18,560 nucleotides of DNA. Source: Chitinophagales bacterium (GTDB lineage Bacteria; Bacteroidota; Bacteroidia; Chitinophagales; Chitinophagaceae). Both the position numbers and the translations under genes were made by a program. Under the pieces are notes generated by a model. That model was not told the DNA's origin. It made no database searches and worked only from the letters and a program-made list of their open reading frames with translations. Numbering within the stretch: the first letter of the stretch is position 1; each line of letters starts with the position of its first letter. The stretch spans positions 1 through 18,560 of the forward strand of contig JAATGW010000686.1 in the NCBI GenBank assembly GCA_015654495.1, given 5' to 3'. Shown in pieces: positions 1-7,264 of this stretch.

Positions 1-620
1 ATAATAAATACTCTTTGTTAGGAGCTATGCGCAGCGGAGCCCAGATTGTGAGCTATGAACTGTCAGCCGGATTGTCGCTGCTCACTATTGTTGTGTTGAC
101 AGGAAGTTTAAGCGTTTCTGATATCATCCTTTCACAGGCCGATGGATGGTGGATATTCAAAGGTCATATTCCCGTGATAATATCATTTGTGATTTTCATT
201 ATCGCAGTAACTGCTGAAACCAACCGGGCACCTTTTGATATGGCAGAAGCTGAATCGGAACTTACCGCAGGATTTCATACAGAATACTCAGGGATGAAAT
301 TTGCACTTTTTTTTCTTGCTGAATATGTGAATGTATTTATAGTTTGTGCAATCGCTGCAACCTTATTTCTTGGTGGTTGGATGCCTTTTCATATCGGCAA
401 CTGGGCGGGCTTTAACAGGATTATGGATTATATTCCTTCATCAGTCTGGTTTTTCGGAAAAACTTTTTTTCTGATCTTCCTGATCATGTGGTTCCGCTGG
501 ACATTCCCCAGGCTCCGTATCGATCAGTTGCTGAACCTGGAATGGAAGTATCTTTTGCCTCTGAGTATGGTGAATATTTTATTGGTAACACTGATCGCCA
601 TTATGAAATGGCATTTTTAA
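1..620 (+). CDS. nuoH: NADH-quinone oxidoreductase subunit H (5' truncated by window)
   Basis: Complex I subunit H sits in the inner membrane at the base of the membrane arm and forms much of the quinone-binding chamber. The open frame enters the window at base 3 reading NKYSLLGAMRSGAQ, a conserved internal NuoH stretch, so the real start lies upstream and only about 206 C-terminal residues are present. The family hallmark ETNRAPFDMAEAESEL, an acidic loop lining the quinone cavity, is intact, followed by the conserved GFHTEYSGMKFALFFLAEY and the C-terminal RWTFPRLRIDQLL. Several hydrophobic segments surround these motifs. nuoI starts 9 bases after the stop, so both are surely one operon with the peripheral-arm genes presumably upstream. 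Identity is close to certain. Confidence 0.97.
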   Translation, partial: NKYSLLGAMRSGAQIVSYELSAGLSLLTIVVLTGSLSVSDIILSQADGWWIFKGHIPVIISFVIFIIAVTAETNRAPFDMAEAESELTAGFHTEYSGMKFALFFLAEYVNVFIVCAIAATLFLGGWMPFHIGNWAGFNRIMDYIPSSVWFFGKTFFLIFLIMWFRWTFPRLRIDQLLNLEWKYLLPLSMVNILLVTLIAIMKWHF

Positions 621-629
621 ATTTGAACC

Positions 630-1106
630 ATGTTTTTGAAACAATATTTTGGTGAAATCTACGGCGCAGTGAAATCGCTGCTTACGGGTATGAAGCTCAC
701 CGGATATTATTTCACCCATCATAAAGAAATTATTACTGAACAGTATCCCGACAACAGGGCAACCCTTGTGCTTCCGGAACGTTTCCGCGGCGAAGTTGTG
801 ATGTTGCATACAGAGGAGAATACACACCGTTGTACCGGTTGTACTGCCTGCGAACTCGCCTGCCCCAATGGTACGATCAAGATCATTACAAAATTTGAAG
901 TAAACGCTGAAGGCAAAAAGAAAAAAGCACTCGATACTTTTATCTATCATCTTGAACTGTGCACGATGTGTAATCTTTGTATACAGGCCTGTCCGACAGA
1001 TGCAATAAAGATGGCGCAGAATTTTGAACACAGTGTATATGACCGAAGTCTCTTAACGAAAACATTAAACCAACCCGGATCAAAACTGGAGGAAGGCGTG
1101 GAATGA
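630..1106 (+). CDS. nuoI: NADH-quinone oxidoreductase subunit I (2x[4Fe-4S] ferredoxin-type)
   Basis: This subunit links the peripheral and membrane arms of complex I and carries clusters N6a and N6b, which pass electrons towards the terminal cluster next to the quinone site. The 158-residue protein has two classical binding motifs: CTGCTACELACP (Cys68, 71, 74, 78) and CTMCNLCIQACP (Cys111, 114, 117, 121). As is typical for 8Fe ferredoxins, the fourth Cys of each motif should ligate the other cluster. The N-terminal amphipathic stretch (about residues 8-30) fits membrane docking onto NuoH. Length is slightly below that of the E. coli protein. Its TGA stop overlaps the nuoJ ATG in an ATGA arrangement, suggesting translational coupling. 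Confidence 0.97.
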   Translation: MFLKQYFGEIYGAVKSLLTGMKLTGYYFTHHKEIITEQYPDNRATLVLPERFRGEVVMLHTEENTHRCTGCTACELACPNGTIKIITKFEVNAEGKKKKALDTFIYHLELCTMCNLCIQACPTDAIKMAQNFEHSVYDRSLLTKTLNQPGSKLEEGVE

Positions 1107-1621
1107 CTGCATCTGCCATCATATTTTATCTGCTCGCCATTCTCACTTTGGGAAGTGCTTTGCTGGCAATCAGCACCAGGCAGATTTTCAGAGCTGCTAT
1201 TTACCTGCTTTTTACGCTGATCGGCATGGCCGGATTTTATTTCTGGATGCATTATGAATTCATTGCCGCAGTTCAGATTGTAGTATATGCCGGCGGGATA
1301 GCTGTGCTGATTATTTTCTCTGTATTCTTAACCCAGCGATCAGGTGAACTTCTTCCTGCCCAGAAAGGAAGCCGGAAATTTTTTGCAGCCCTTGCGGCCT
1401 TCTGTGGTTTTGCACTGGCTATGCTTCAGATAATAAAATATCCGTTCAGGTCTGAATCCGGATCTGATACCGGTCCAACGGTGGCGGCAATCGGTAATCA
1501 GTTGCTGAACCTGGATGTAAGCGGTTATGCGCTTCCGTTTGAAGTTGTGAGTATGCTGCTGCTGGCCGCCATGATTGGTTGTATTGTAATCGCCATGCGG
1601 GCAAAACCGGAAAAAGCATGA
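1103..1621 (+). CDS. nuoJ: NADH-quinone oxidoreductase subunit J
   Basis: NuoJ is a small membrane-arm subunit; one of its helices is known to rearrange during the complex I catalytic cycle. The 172-residue product is very hydrophobic with about five membrane segments. The family signature is visible in the middle: FIAAVQIVVYAGGIAVLIIFSVFLT, including the conserved QIxVYAGAI-like motif of TM3. A soluble loop at about residues 112-135 separates the last helix, EVVSMLLLAAMIGCIVIAM. The start codon overlaps the nuoI stop and its own TGA overlaps the nuoK ATG, so three genes are linked by 4-base overlaps. Position between nuoI and nuoK confirms the call. Confidence 0.95.
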   Translation: MTASAIIFYLLAILTLGSALLAISTRQIFRAAIYLLFTLIGMAGFYFWMHYEFIAAVQIVVYAGGIAVLIIFSVFLTQRSGELLPAQKGSRKFFAALAAFCGFALAMLQIIKYPFRSESGSDTGPTVAAIGNQLLNLDVSGYALPFEVVSMLLLAAMIGCIVIAMRAKPEKA

Positions 1622-1932
1622 ACAATCCCGGACTATATCATATGTTGTTTGTGAGTACTGCCCTGTTTTTTATAGGTGTGTATGGTTTCTTCACAAGGAG
1701 AAACCTGATTACTATGCTGATGAGTATTGAACTGATTCTGAACAGCGTGTGCCTGAATTTTATCGCTTTCAACAAATATGCCTGGCCCGGTAAAATGGAT
1801 GGTCTGTTTTTCACTTTATTTATTATTGCTGCAGCTGCGGCTGAAGCGGCACTTGCAATTGCGATTATCATTAATCTTTACAGAAGTCATAATACCATTG
1901 ATGTGAACGCTGCAGAAGAAATGAAATACTAA
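1618..1932 (+). CDS. nuoK: NADH-quinone oxidoreductase subunit K
   Basis: NuoK is a three-helix antiporter-like subunit of the proton-pumping membrane arm. The start chosen is the ATG at 1618, which overlaps the nuoJ stop; a longer in-frame reading from 1579 would only add residues inside nuoJ. The resulting 104 residues match the usual family length of about 100. Both membrane glutamates essential in E. coli NuoK are present: Glu38 in LMSIELILNSV (E. coli Glu36) and Glu76 in the alanine-rich helix AAAAAEAALAIAI (E. coli Glu72). The C-terminal tail LYRSHNTIDV is also typical of the family. nuoL follows after 14 bases. Confidence 0.96.
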   Translation: MNNPGLYHMLFVSTALFFIGVYGFFTRRNLITMLMSIELILNSVCLNFIAFNKYAWPGKMDGLFFTLFIIAAAAAEAALAIAIIINLYRSHNTIDVNAAEEMKY

Positions 1933-1946
1933 ACCAATTCCAGCTG

Positions 1947-3869
1947 ATGTCTGAACAGTCTTATATTCTGCTTATTCCATTAATGCCTTTTCTGGCATTC
2001 CTGTTATTAGGGATACCAGGAAAGGGTGCATTTTCGAGAACTGCGGGATATATAGCCGGTTTTGCAATGTTGATTTCTGCGGCTATTTCAATTTATACAG
2101 CTATTGGATATTTTTCAGATTGGGGGAAACTGAATGGTGTTTATCAGCAATTGAATCCCGTACATTATACCTGGCTTCAGTTTACACCTGATCTTTCCAT
2201 TGATATGGGTGTATTGCTCGATCCTGTTTCTGTAATGATGCTTGTAGTGATTTCATTTATTTCACTGATGGTGCATATCTACAGTATCAGCTATATGAAG
2301 GGGGAGGAGCGGTACAATATTTATTTTTCATTTTTGTCCTTATTCAGCTTTTCGATGCTGGCCCTGGTAATGTCAGCTAATATTTTTCAGATGTACATCT
2401 TCTGGGAATTGGTTGGCGTTTCCTCTTTCCTGCTGATCGGATACTACTATCAGAAACCTTCGGCAGTCGCGGCCTCCAAAAAAGCGTTTATAGTTACCCG
2501 TTTTGCAGATTTAGGACTTTTGATTGGTATACTGATCGTTGGATTTCAAGCGGGGACATTTGATTTTCGGGTGTTGATTGAACACCTTGGAAATCCGGGA
2601 CATGAAATACTGACTTTACGCCAGAATGATTTTTCGCCAATTTCCTGGGGCATGCTTCTTATATTCATCGGTGGTGCAGGAAAAAGTGCCATGTTGCCAT
2701 TGCATATATGGCTACCCGATGCGATGGAAGGACCCACACCGGTATCTGCTTTGATACATGCAGCCACCATGGTTGTTGCAGGAGTATTCCTTGTCGCAAG
2801 ACTTTTTCCCGTCTATTATTTTTCTGCCTGGCAGGTACTCCCGATCATTTCCTGGGTCGGTGTTTTATCCGCACTGTTTGCGGCCATTATTGCCTGCACT
2901 CAAACAGACATCAAGAGGGTACTTGCGTATTCTACCATGTCCCAGATTGGATTTATGATGTTTGCTTTGGGCGTTTCTGGTTTTGGAACGGAAGGGCTTG
3001 GATTTACAGCCTCACAATTTCATCTCTTTACGCACGCTTTTTTTAAGGCGCTACTTTTCCTCTGCGCCGGCCTTGTTATACACCATGTACATAGCAATGA
3101 AATGAGAGATATGGGAGGATTGAAAAAATCGATGCCCATTACTCATATCTGTTTTCTGATTGCCTGCCTCGCCATCGCAGGAATACCTCCATTTGCCGGA
3201 TTTTTCAGCAAGGAAGAAATTTTAATGGCTGCCTATGAGCGCAGCAAGCCAGTCTACTGGATAGCTTTATTTACATCGGCATTGACAGCTTTCTATATGT
3301 TCCGGCTCTATTTCAGGATTTTCTGGAATGCAAATCCGCATCACGAATCACATCATAAAGAAGGACCAGCGGGTCAGTTATTCACCCTGATTGTTCTTGC
3401 TGCCGGCGCGGTCGTATTGGGATTCATTCCTTTTGGTAATTATGTTTCTACTGACGGCAAACCTTTGTCGACCGGACTCCACCTGGTTTTTTCAGTAGCT
3501 CCGGTGCTGCTGGGCCTTGCAGGAATTCTGACCGCTTTTTGGTTTTACAAAAAGCAATCGGATCGTGCGGATCGCTTTGCATCAGGTGCGGGATCATTGT
3601 ACCAATGGGCATTTCATAAATTTTATATCGATGAAGTCTGGCTGTTTATTACAAGAAAAATAATTATGAAAGGCATCGGGACTTCTGCTGCCTGGGTAGA
3701 TAAAAACATTGTTGATGGTGCCGTTAATTTATCCGGAAACTCAACTGTTCGTTTTTCAGAAAAGATAAAAAAGATACAATCAGGTAAGGTGCAATTATAT
3801 GGATTGGTTTACCTGGTCAGCGTAGTCCTTGTGGTTTTGATCATCATCTATTTTATTAACAGGAACTGA
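1947..3869 (+). CDS. nuoL: NADH-quinone oxidoreductase subunit L (antiporter-like)
   Basis: NuoL is the distal antiporter-like proton-pumping subunit and carries the long lateral helix that spans NuoM and NuoN. The protein is 640 residues, in the normal range. The N-terminal Proton_antipo_N part contains YSISYMKGEERYNIYF; the core contains the TM5 glutamate (Glu154 in YIFWELVGVSS) and the TM7 lysine (Lys246 in GGAGKSAMLPLHIWLPDAM), followed by EGPTPVSALIHAATMV. The pair Glu154/Lys246 is the expected ion-pair machinery. After residue ~500 the sequence changes to a long C-terminal region ending in a hydrophobic anchor (LVYLVSVVLVVLIIIYFI), as expected for the lateral helix and last TM. nuoM begins 5 bases after the stop. 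Confidence 0.97.
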   Translation: MSEQSYILLIPLMPFLAFLLLGIPGKGAFSRTAGYIAGFAMLISAAISIYTAIGYFSDWGKLNGVYQQLNPVHYTWLQFTPDLSIDMGVLLDPVSVMMLVVISFISLMVHIYSISYMKGEERYNIYFSFLSLFSFSMLALVMSANIFQMYIFWELVGVSSFLLIGYYYQKPSAVAASKKAFIVTRFADLGLLIGILIVGFQAGTFDFRVLIEHLGNPGHEILTLRQNDFSPISWGMLLIFIGGAGKSAMLPLHIWLPDAMEGPTPVSALIHAATMVVAGVFLVARLFPVYYFSAWQVLPIISWVGVLSALFAAIIACTQTDIKRVLAYSTMSQIGFMMFALGVSGFGTEGLGFTASQFHLFTHAFFKALLFLCAGLVIHHVHSNEMRDMGGLKKSMPITHICFLIACLAIAGIPPFAGFFSKEEILMAAYERSKPVYWIALFTSALTAFYMFRLYFRIFWNANPHHESHHKEGPAGQLFTLIVLAAGAVVLGFIPFGNYVSTDGKPLSTGLHLVFSVAPVLLGLAGILTAFWFYKKQSDRADRFASGAGSLYQWAFHKFYIDEVWLFITRKIIMKGIGTSAAWVDKNIVDGAVNLSGNSTVRFSEKIKKIQSGKVQLYGLVYLVSVVLVVLIIIYFINRN

Positions 3870-3874
3870 TCCAT

Positions 3875-5362
3875 ATGACAGCACTCTGGTTATTGCCTGC
3901 CATTCCGGTTATCATTTCAGCTGCTATTCTTTTACTACCCGAAAGAATGACAAAGGCTGTGAGTCTTGTGGGGGCAACTGTTCAATTCTTAGCAATCATC
4001 CTGCTCACCCTATGTTTCCTGTCAGAAAGATCTGATGGAGATCAATCTGTTTTTTTGTTTCAACAAAGGATCGAATGGTTCAGTTCCTGGAAGATAGGTT
4101 TGCATTTTGGCGTCGATGGAATCAGCATTGCAATGATCTTATTAACTGCAGCTGTTGTAACTGCGGGAATTCTGGTTTCCTGGAACCTGAAGCAACAACA
4201 GAAGGAGTTTTTCATACTGCTTCAGTTGCTTGCTGCCGGCGCTTATGGATTTTTTATTTCCCTCGATATTTTTACGATGTTCTGTTTTCTGGAGATCGCT
4301 GTAATTCCAAAATATATGCTTATCGGCATCTGGGGTAGTGGCAAAAAAACATATAGTGCAAATAAACTGGCGTTGATGCTGATGAGCGGCTCTGCATTGA
4401 TTCTCGTTGGAATTCTTTTTATGTATTATCAGCTGCCGGTTGAATCGCGAAGCTTTGATTTCATTACAATGGCAGCGCATCCTCTTCCGTTAAACATACA
4501 ACTGGTTATTTTTCCATTCATCTTTATCGGATTTGGAATTTTCACTGCTATATTTCCTTTTCATACCTGGGTGCCTGATGGACATTCATCTGCACCTACA
4601 GCCGGATCTATGTTTCTTGCCGGCATTTCCATGAAGCTGGGCGGCTTCGGTTGTCTCCGCGTTGCAACAACACTTATGCCTGAAGCTGCGCAGTATTATA
4701 GTATTCCGATCGTAGTTATTGCAGCCATTGCTATTCTATACGGAGCCTTCGCCACAATGATGCAGACAGATCTGAAATATATCAACGCCTATTCTTCCAT
4801 CAGTCACTGCGGTTTTGTTTTGCTTGGTATTGGTTTCCTGAATCACAGCGGTATCAATGGCGCGGTCTTCCAGATGGTTTCACATGGATTAATGACAGCA
4901 CTCTTCTTCGCCGTTATCGGGATGATATATGAGCGTACGCATACACGTAAGGTCAGCGAGATGAGTGGCTTAATGAAATCTGTTCCCTTTATTTCAGCGA
5001 TCATGTTTATTGCCGGACTTTGTTCGCTGGGGCTGCCTGGTTTAAGTGGTTTTCCTGCGGAAATGACGGTATTCATGGGCGGCTGGGCCAGATCAGAAAC
5101 AGTATACCGGGTTGTGACAATCGCAGCCTGTATGTCTATAGTAATTACAGCAGTGTATATTCTGCGAGCAATCGGCACTGTGATGATGGGACCAATTAAG
5201 AATAATTCTTTTGCTGTTCTTGATAAAGCAGCATGGAATGAGAAGTGGGCAGCATTGATTTTGGTTACCGGAATCCTGATAATGGGAATATTGCCTTATC
5301 TGCTTTATTCCCTTGTGAACCCTGCAACAGGAGAAATAATAAAGAAATTGTCAAAGGGATAA
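3875..5362 (+). CDS. nuoM: NADH-quinone oxidoreductase subunit M (antiporter-like)
   Basis: NuoM is the middle antiporter-like proton pump of complex I. At 495 residues with about 14 hydrophobic segments it has family length. Conserved parts are Glu140 in TM5 (CFLEIAVIPKYMLIGIWG), the PFHTWVPDGHSSAPTAGS loop after TM7, and Lys254 in TM8 (MKLGGFG). The residue that is normally the TM7 lysine (E. coli Lys234, just before the PFHTW motif) is Phe223 here, in GFGIFTAIFPFHTW, while an extra lysine, Lys146, lies six residues after Glu140. My recollection is that similar sequences occur in Bacteroidota NuoM, so this is probably lineage-wide rather than a defect. Order between nuoL and nuoN supports the assignment. 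Confidence 0.97.
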   Translation: MTALWLLPAIPVIISAAILLLPERMTKAVSLVGATVQFLAIILLTLCFLSERSDGDQSVFLFQQRIEWFSSWKIGLHFGVDGISIAMILLTAAVVTAGILVSWNLKQQQKEFFILLQLLAAGAYGFFISLDIFTMFCFLEIAVIPKYMLIGIWGSGKKTYSANKLALMLMSGSALILVGILFMYYQLPVESRSFDFITMAAHPLPLNIQLVIFPFIFIGFGIFTAIFPFHTWVPDGHSSAPTAGSMFLAGISMKLGGFGCLRVATTLMPEAAQYYSIPIVVIAAIAILYGAFATMMQTDLKYINAYSSISHCGFVLLGIGFLNHSGINGAVFQMVSHGLMTALFFAVIGMIYERTHTRKVSEMSGLMKSVPFISAIMFIAGLCSLGLPGLSGFPAEMTVFMGGWARSETVYRVVTIAACMSIVITAVYILRAIGTVMMGPIKNNSFAVLDKAAWNEKWAALILVTGILIMGILPYLLYSLVNPATGEIIKKLSKG

Positions 5363-5388
5363 TTAAATACAGAAGATAAAAAATAGCC

Positions 5389-6789
5389 ATGCCGGATTTT
5401 TTATTATTGATGAAGTCGGAACTGATGATTACACTGATCATCTTTATTCTGCTGATTATTAAACTCGGCAAGGGTTTGCGGAATGAACAGATACTTACGT
5501 TGATTCAGGTCCTGCTCCTGGTTAATACGGCCATTGCTGCAATTATCACGGAACCGGGTAAACTATTCGGTGAAATGTTTCAGAGCAATTCGTTGATCTG
5601 CCTGCAGAAAACATTTATAAGCCTGGCACTCTACCTGGTTTCACTCGCTTTTAGCGGCTGGTTCAGAAAAACGGAACATCTCACAGAGTTTTTTGTGCTG
5701 ATGTTAAGCTCTGTACTCGGAATGTACTTTTTACTTTCCGCGGGAAATCTGCTGATGCTGTTCCTTTCACTCGAATTATCCACCTTGCCGGTAGCCGCAC
5801 TTGCCAATTTTGAACTGGAAAAAAAGAAATCTGCAGAAGCAGCCATGAAAATGATTCTCAGTTCTGCATTTTCAACAGGAATCATGTTATTCGGGATCTC
5901 CCTGTTTTATGGTGCTACAGGAACGCTTGAATTTGTTCAACTCGCCGGGGCAGTTCATATAAACAATCTCCAGTTAATGGCGCTGGTATTTCTGATCAGT
6001 GCCTTCGCGTTTAAACTATCAGTTGTTCCTTTCCATTTGTGGACAGCCGATGTATACCAGGGATCACCAACACCCGTAACCGCTTTTCTGTCCGTGATTT
6101 CAAAGGCAACCATGGCTTTTGTATTGGCTGCGCTTTTGTTCAAGGTGCTGGCGGTATTTGAACCTGCCTGGCATTGGTTACTGGTATGGCTTTCACTGGC
6201 AACAATGCTGATCGGAAACCTGTTTGCGATCAGGCAGACCAATATCAAACGATTTCTTGCATTTTCTTCTATTGCACAGGTTGGTTTTATTCTGGCTGGA
6301 ATGACGGGTACAGCTGTCAGTGGTACTGCTTCCGTTAGTTTTTTTATTCTCGTTTATATTTTTTCAAACCTGGCTGCATTTGTTGTCGCGGGTATTCTTT
6401 CAGATCAGTTCCAGGTGGAAGATCTCGAAGGCTTCCGGGGTCTGCGCAAAAAAAATCCATTCCTTGCCTGGATGATGGCGCTTGCAGTTTTTTCATTAGC
6501 GGGAATACCGCCTGCCGCTGGCTTTTTTGGAAAGATATTTCTGTTGGGGTCGGGCGCGTATAGCGGGCATGTCTGGTTCATATTACTGGCGGCACTAAAT
6601 ATGGTGGTATCTCTTTACTATTATTTGAAGATTATCAGGTTGATGTTTATGGAAGAGTCTGCCGCTGATCCTGTAATCTATTCTGTTAGTCGCAGCGAAA
6701 AATTCACATTGGTAATCTGTGCATCCGGTATAGTTTTCACAGGTGTCTTCAGCTGGATTTATGATTATATTTACCGCATCAGCAGTTAA
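5389..6789 (+). CDS. nuoN: NADH-quinone oxidoreductase subunit N (antiporter-like)
   Basis: NuoN is the proximal antiporter-like proton-pumping subunit of complex I. The 466-residue product has the TM5 glutamate (Glu129 in FLSLELSTLPVAAL) and the TM7 lysine (Lys209 in AFAFKLSVVPFHLW), followed by TADVYQGSPTPVTAFLSV, which is diagnostic for NuoN. The motif RQTNIKRFLAFSSIAQVGF in the middle is the usual antiporter-like TM9-10 stretch. The N-terminus is slightly short of longer homologues, but the ATG at 5389 lies 26 bases after the nuoM stop and no upstream in-frame start is better. This is the last recognised subunit gene of the operon. Confidence 0.96.
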   Translation: MPDFLLLMKSELMITLIIFILLIIKLGKGLRNEQILTLIQVLLLVNTAIAAIITEPGKLFGEMFQSNSLICLQKTFISLALYLVSLAFSGWFRKTEHLTEFFVLMLSSVLGMYFLLSAGNLLMLFLSLELSTLPVAALANFELEKKKSAEAAMKMILSSAFSTGIMLFGISLFYGATGTLEFVQLAGAVHINNLQLMALVFLISAFAFKLSVVPFHLWTADVYQGSPTPVTAFLSVISKATMAFVLAALLFKVLAVFEPAWHWLLVWLSLATMLIGNLFAIRQTNIKRFLAFSSIAQVGFILAGMTGTAVSGTASVSFFILVYIFSNLAAFVVAGILSDQFQVEDLEGFRGLRKKNPFLAWMMALAVFSLAGIPPAAGFFGKIFLLGSGAYSGHVWFILLAALNMVVSLYYYLKIIRLMFMEESAADPVIYSVSRSEKFTLVICASGIVFTGVFSWIYDYIYRISS

Positions 6790-6807
6790 ATTTTTTATTC
6801 CTGATTC

Positions 6808-7206
6808 ATGGCGATCAATCAGAATCATTTATTTGAAGAGTTGGATGGTGTTAAATGCGCCATCGTCGAAAAGCTTGTTTCGCCGGCACGTTCAGCTTTT
6901 CTTAAGACCTTACTCGAACTGAACGGATTTAGGGTTATCGTTGCGGCGTCTCCGCCACCAAAAGCAGCGCCGGCGCCAAAGCCCGCAGATCCTGCTGCCG
7001 TGGCTCCAACTGAATCTGTTCCACCTCCTCCGCCACCACAGACTTTCACGGTGGGTGTTACCGATGTTGGGTTCAATCCAATCAATGCAATCTTCGGCAG
7101 GTTACTCAAAACAGCCGATGGTCATGTTGTAACGATGGATTACTGGCAAGAAAAATCGGCTGTATCCAGGGATGATATACCCTACTTCTCAAAGAATGAA
7201 GAATAA
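6808..7206 (+). CDS. Uncharacterised protein with Ala/Pro-rich linker, downstream of nuoN
   Basis: I do not recognise a named family. The 132-residue product divides into three parts: a compact N-terminal segment (about 1-46, containing KCAIVEKLVSPARSAFLKTL), an Ala/Pro-rich linker (about 47-78) with a run of six prolines at 72-77, and a C-terminal segment (about 79-132) with FTVGVTDVGFNPINAIFGRL and DGHVVTMDYWQEK. There is no signal peptide or membrane helix, so a soluble cytoplasmic protein is expected. It starts 18 bases after the nuoN stop on the same strand and so may be cotranscribed with complex I. The reading frame is supported by protein-like segments on both sides of the linker and by low stop-free chance at this position. 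A role with complex I would be inference from position only. Confidence 0.75.
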   Translation: MAINQNHLFEELDGVKCAIVEKLVSPARSAFLKTLLELNGFRVIVAASPPPKAAPAPKPADPAAVAPTESVPPPPPPQTFTVGVTDVGFNPINAIFGRLLKTADGHVVTMDYWQEKSAVSRDDIPYFSKNEE

Positions 7207-7264
7207 TTGCCCAGGCCCGATCTTCGCATGATTCTGATTAACTTTATAACTGAACGAATTACTG

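Noticed and set aside
1579..1617. Longer N-terminus for nuoK
   Set aside because: The extra 13 residues lie inside nuoJ; the ATG at 1618 gives family length and the same ATGA overlap as the preceding gene pair.
6825..7109. Glycine-rich 94-residue frame on the - strand
   Set aside because: It is the antisense reading of the Ala/Pro-rich linker; the run of glycines is simply the complement of proline codons.
7239..7246. TAACTTTA as a promoter of the CLC gene
   Set aside because: One mismatch to TAnnTTTG and no upstream element at proper spacing; insufficient.
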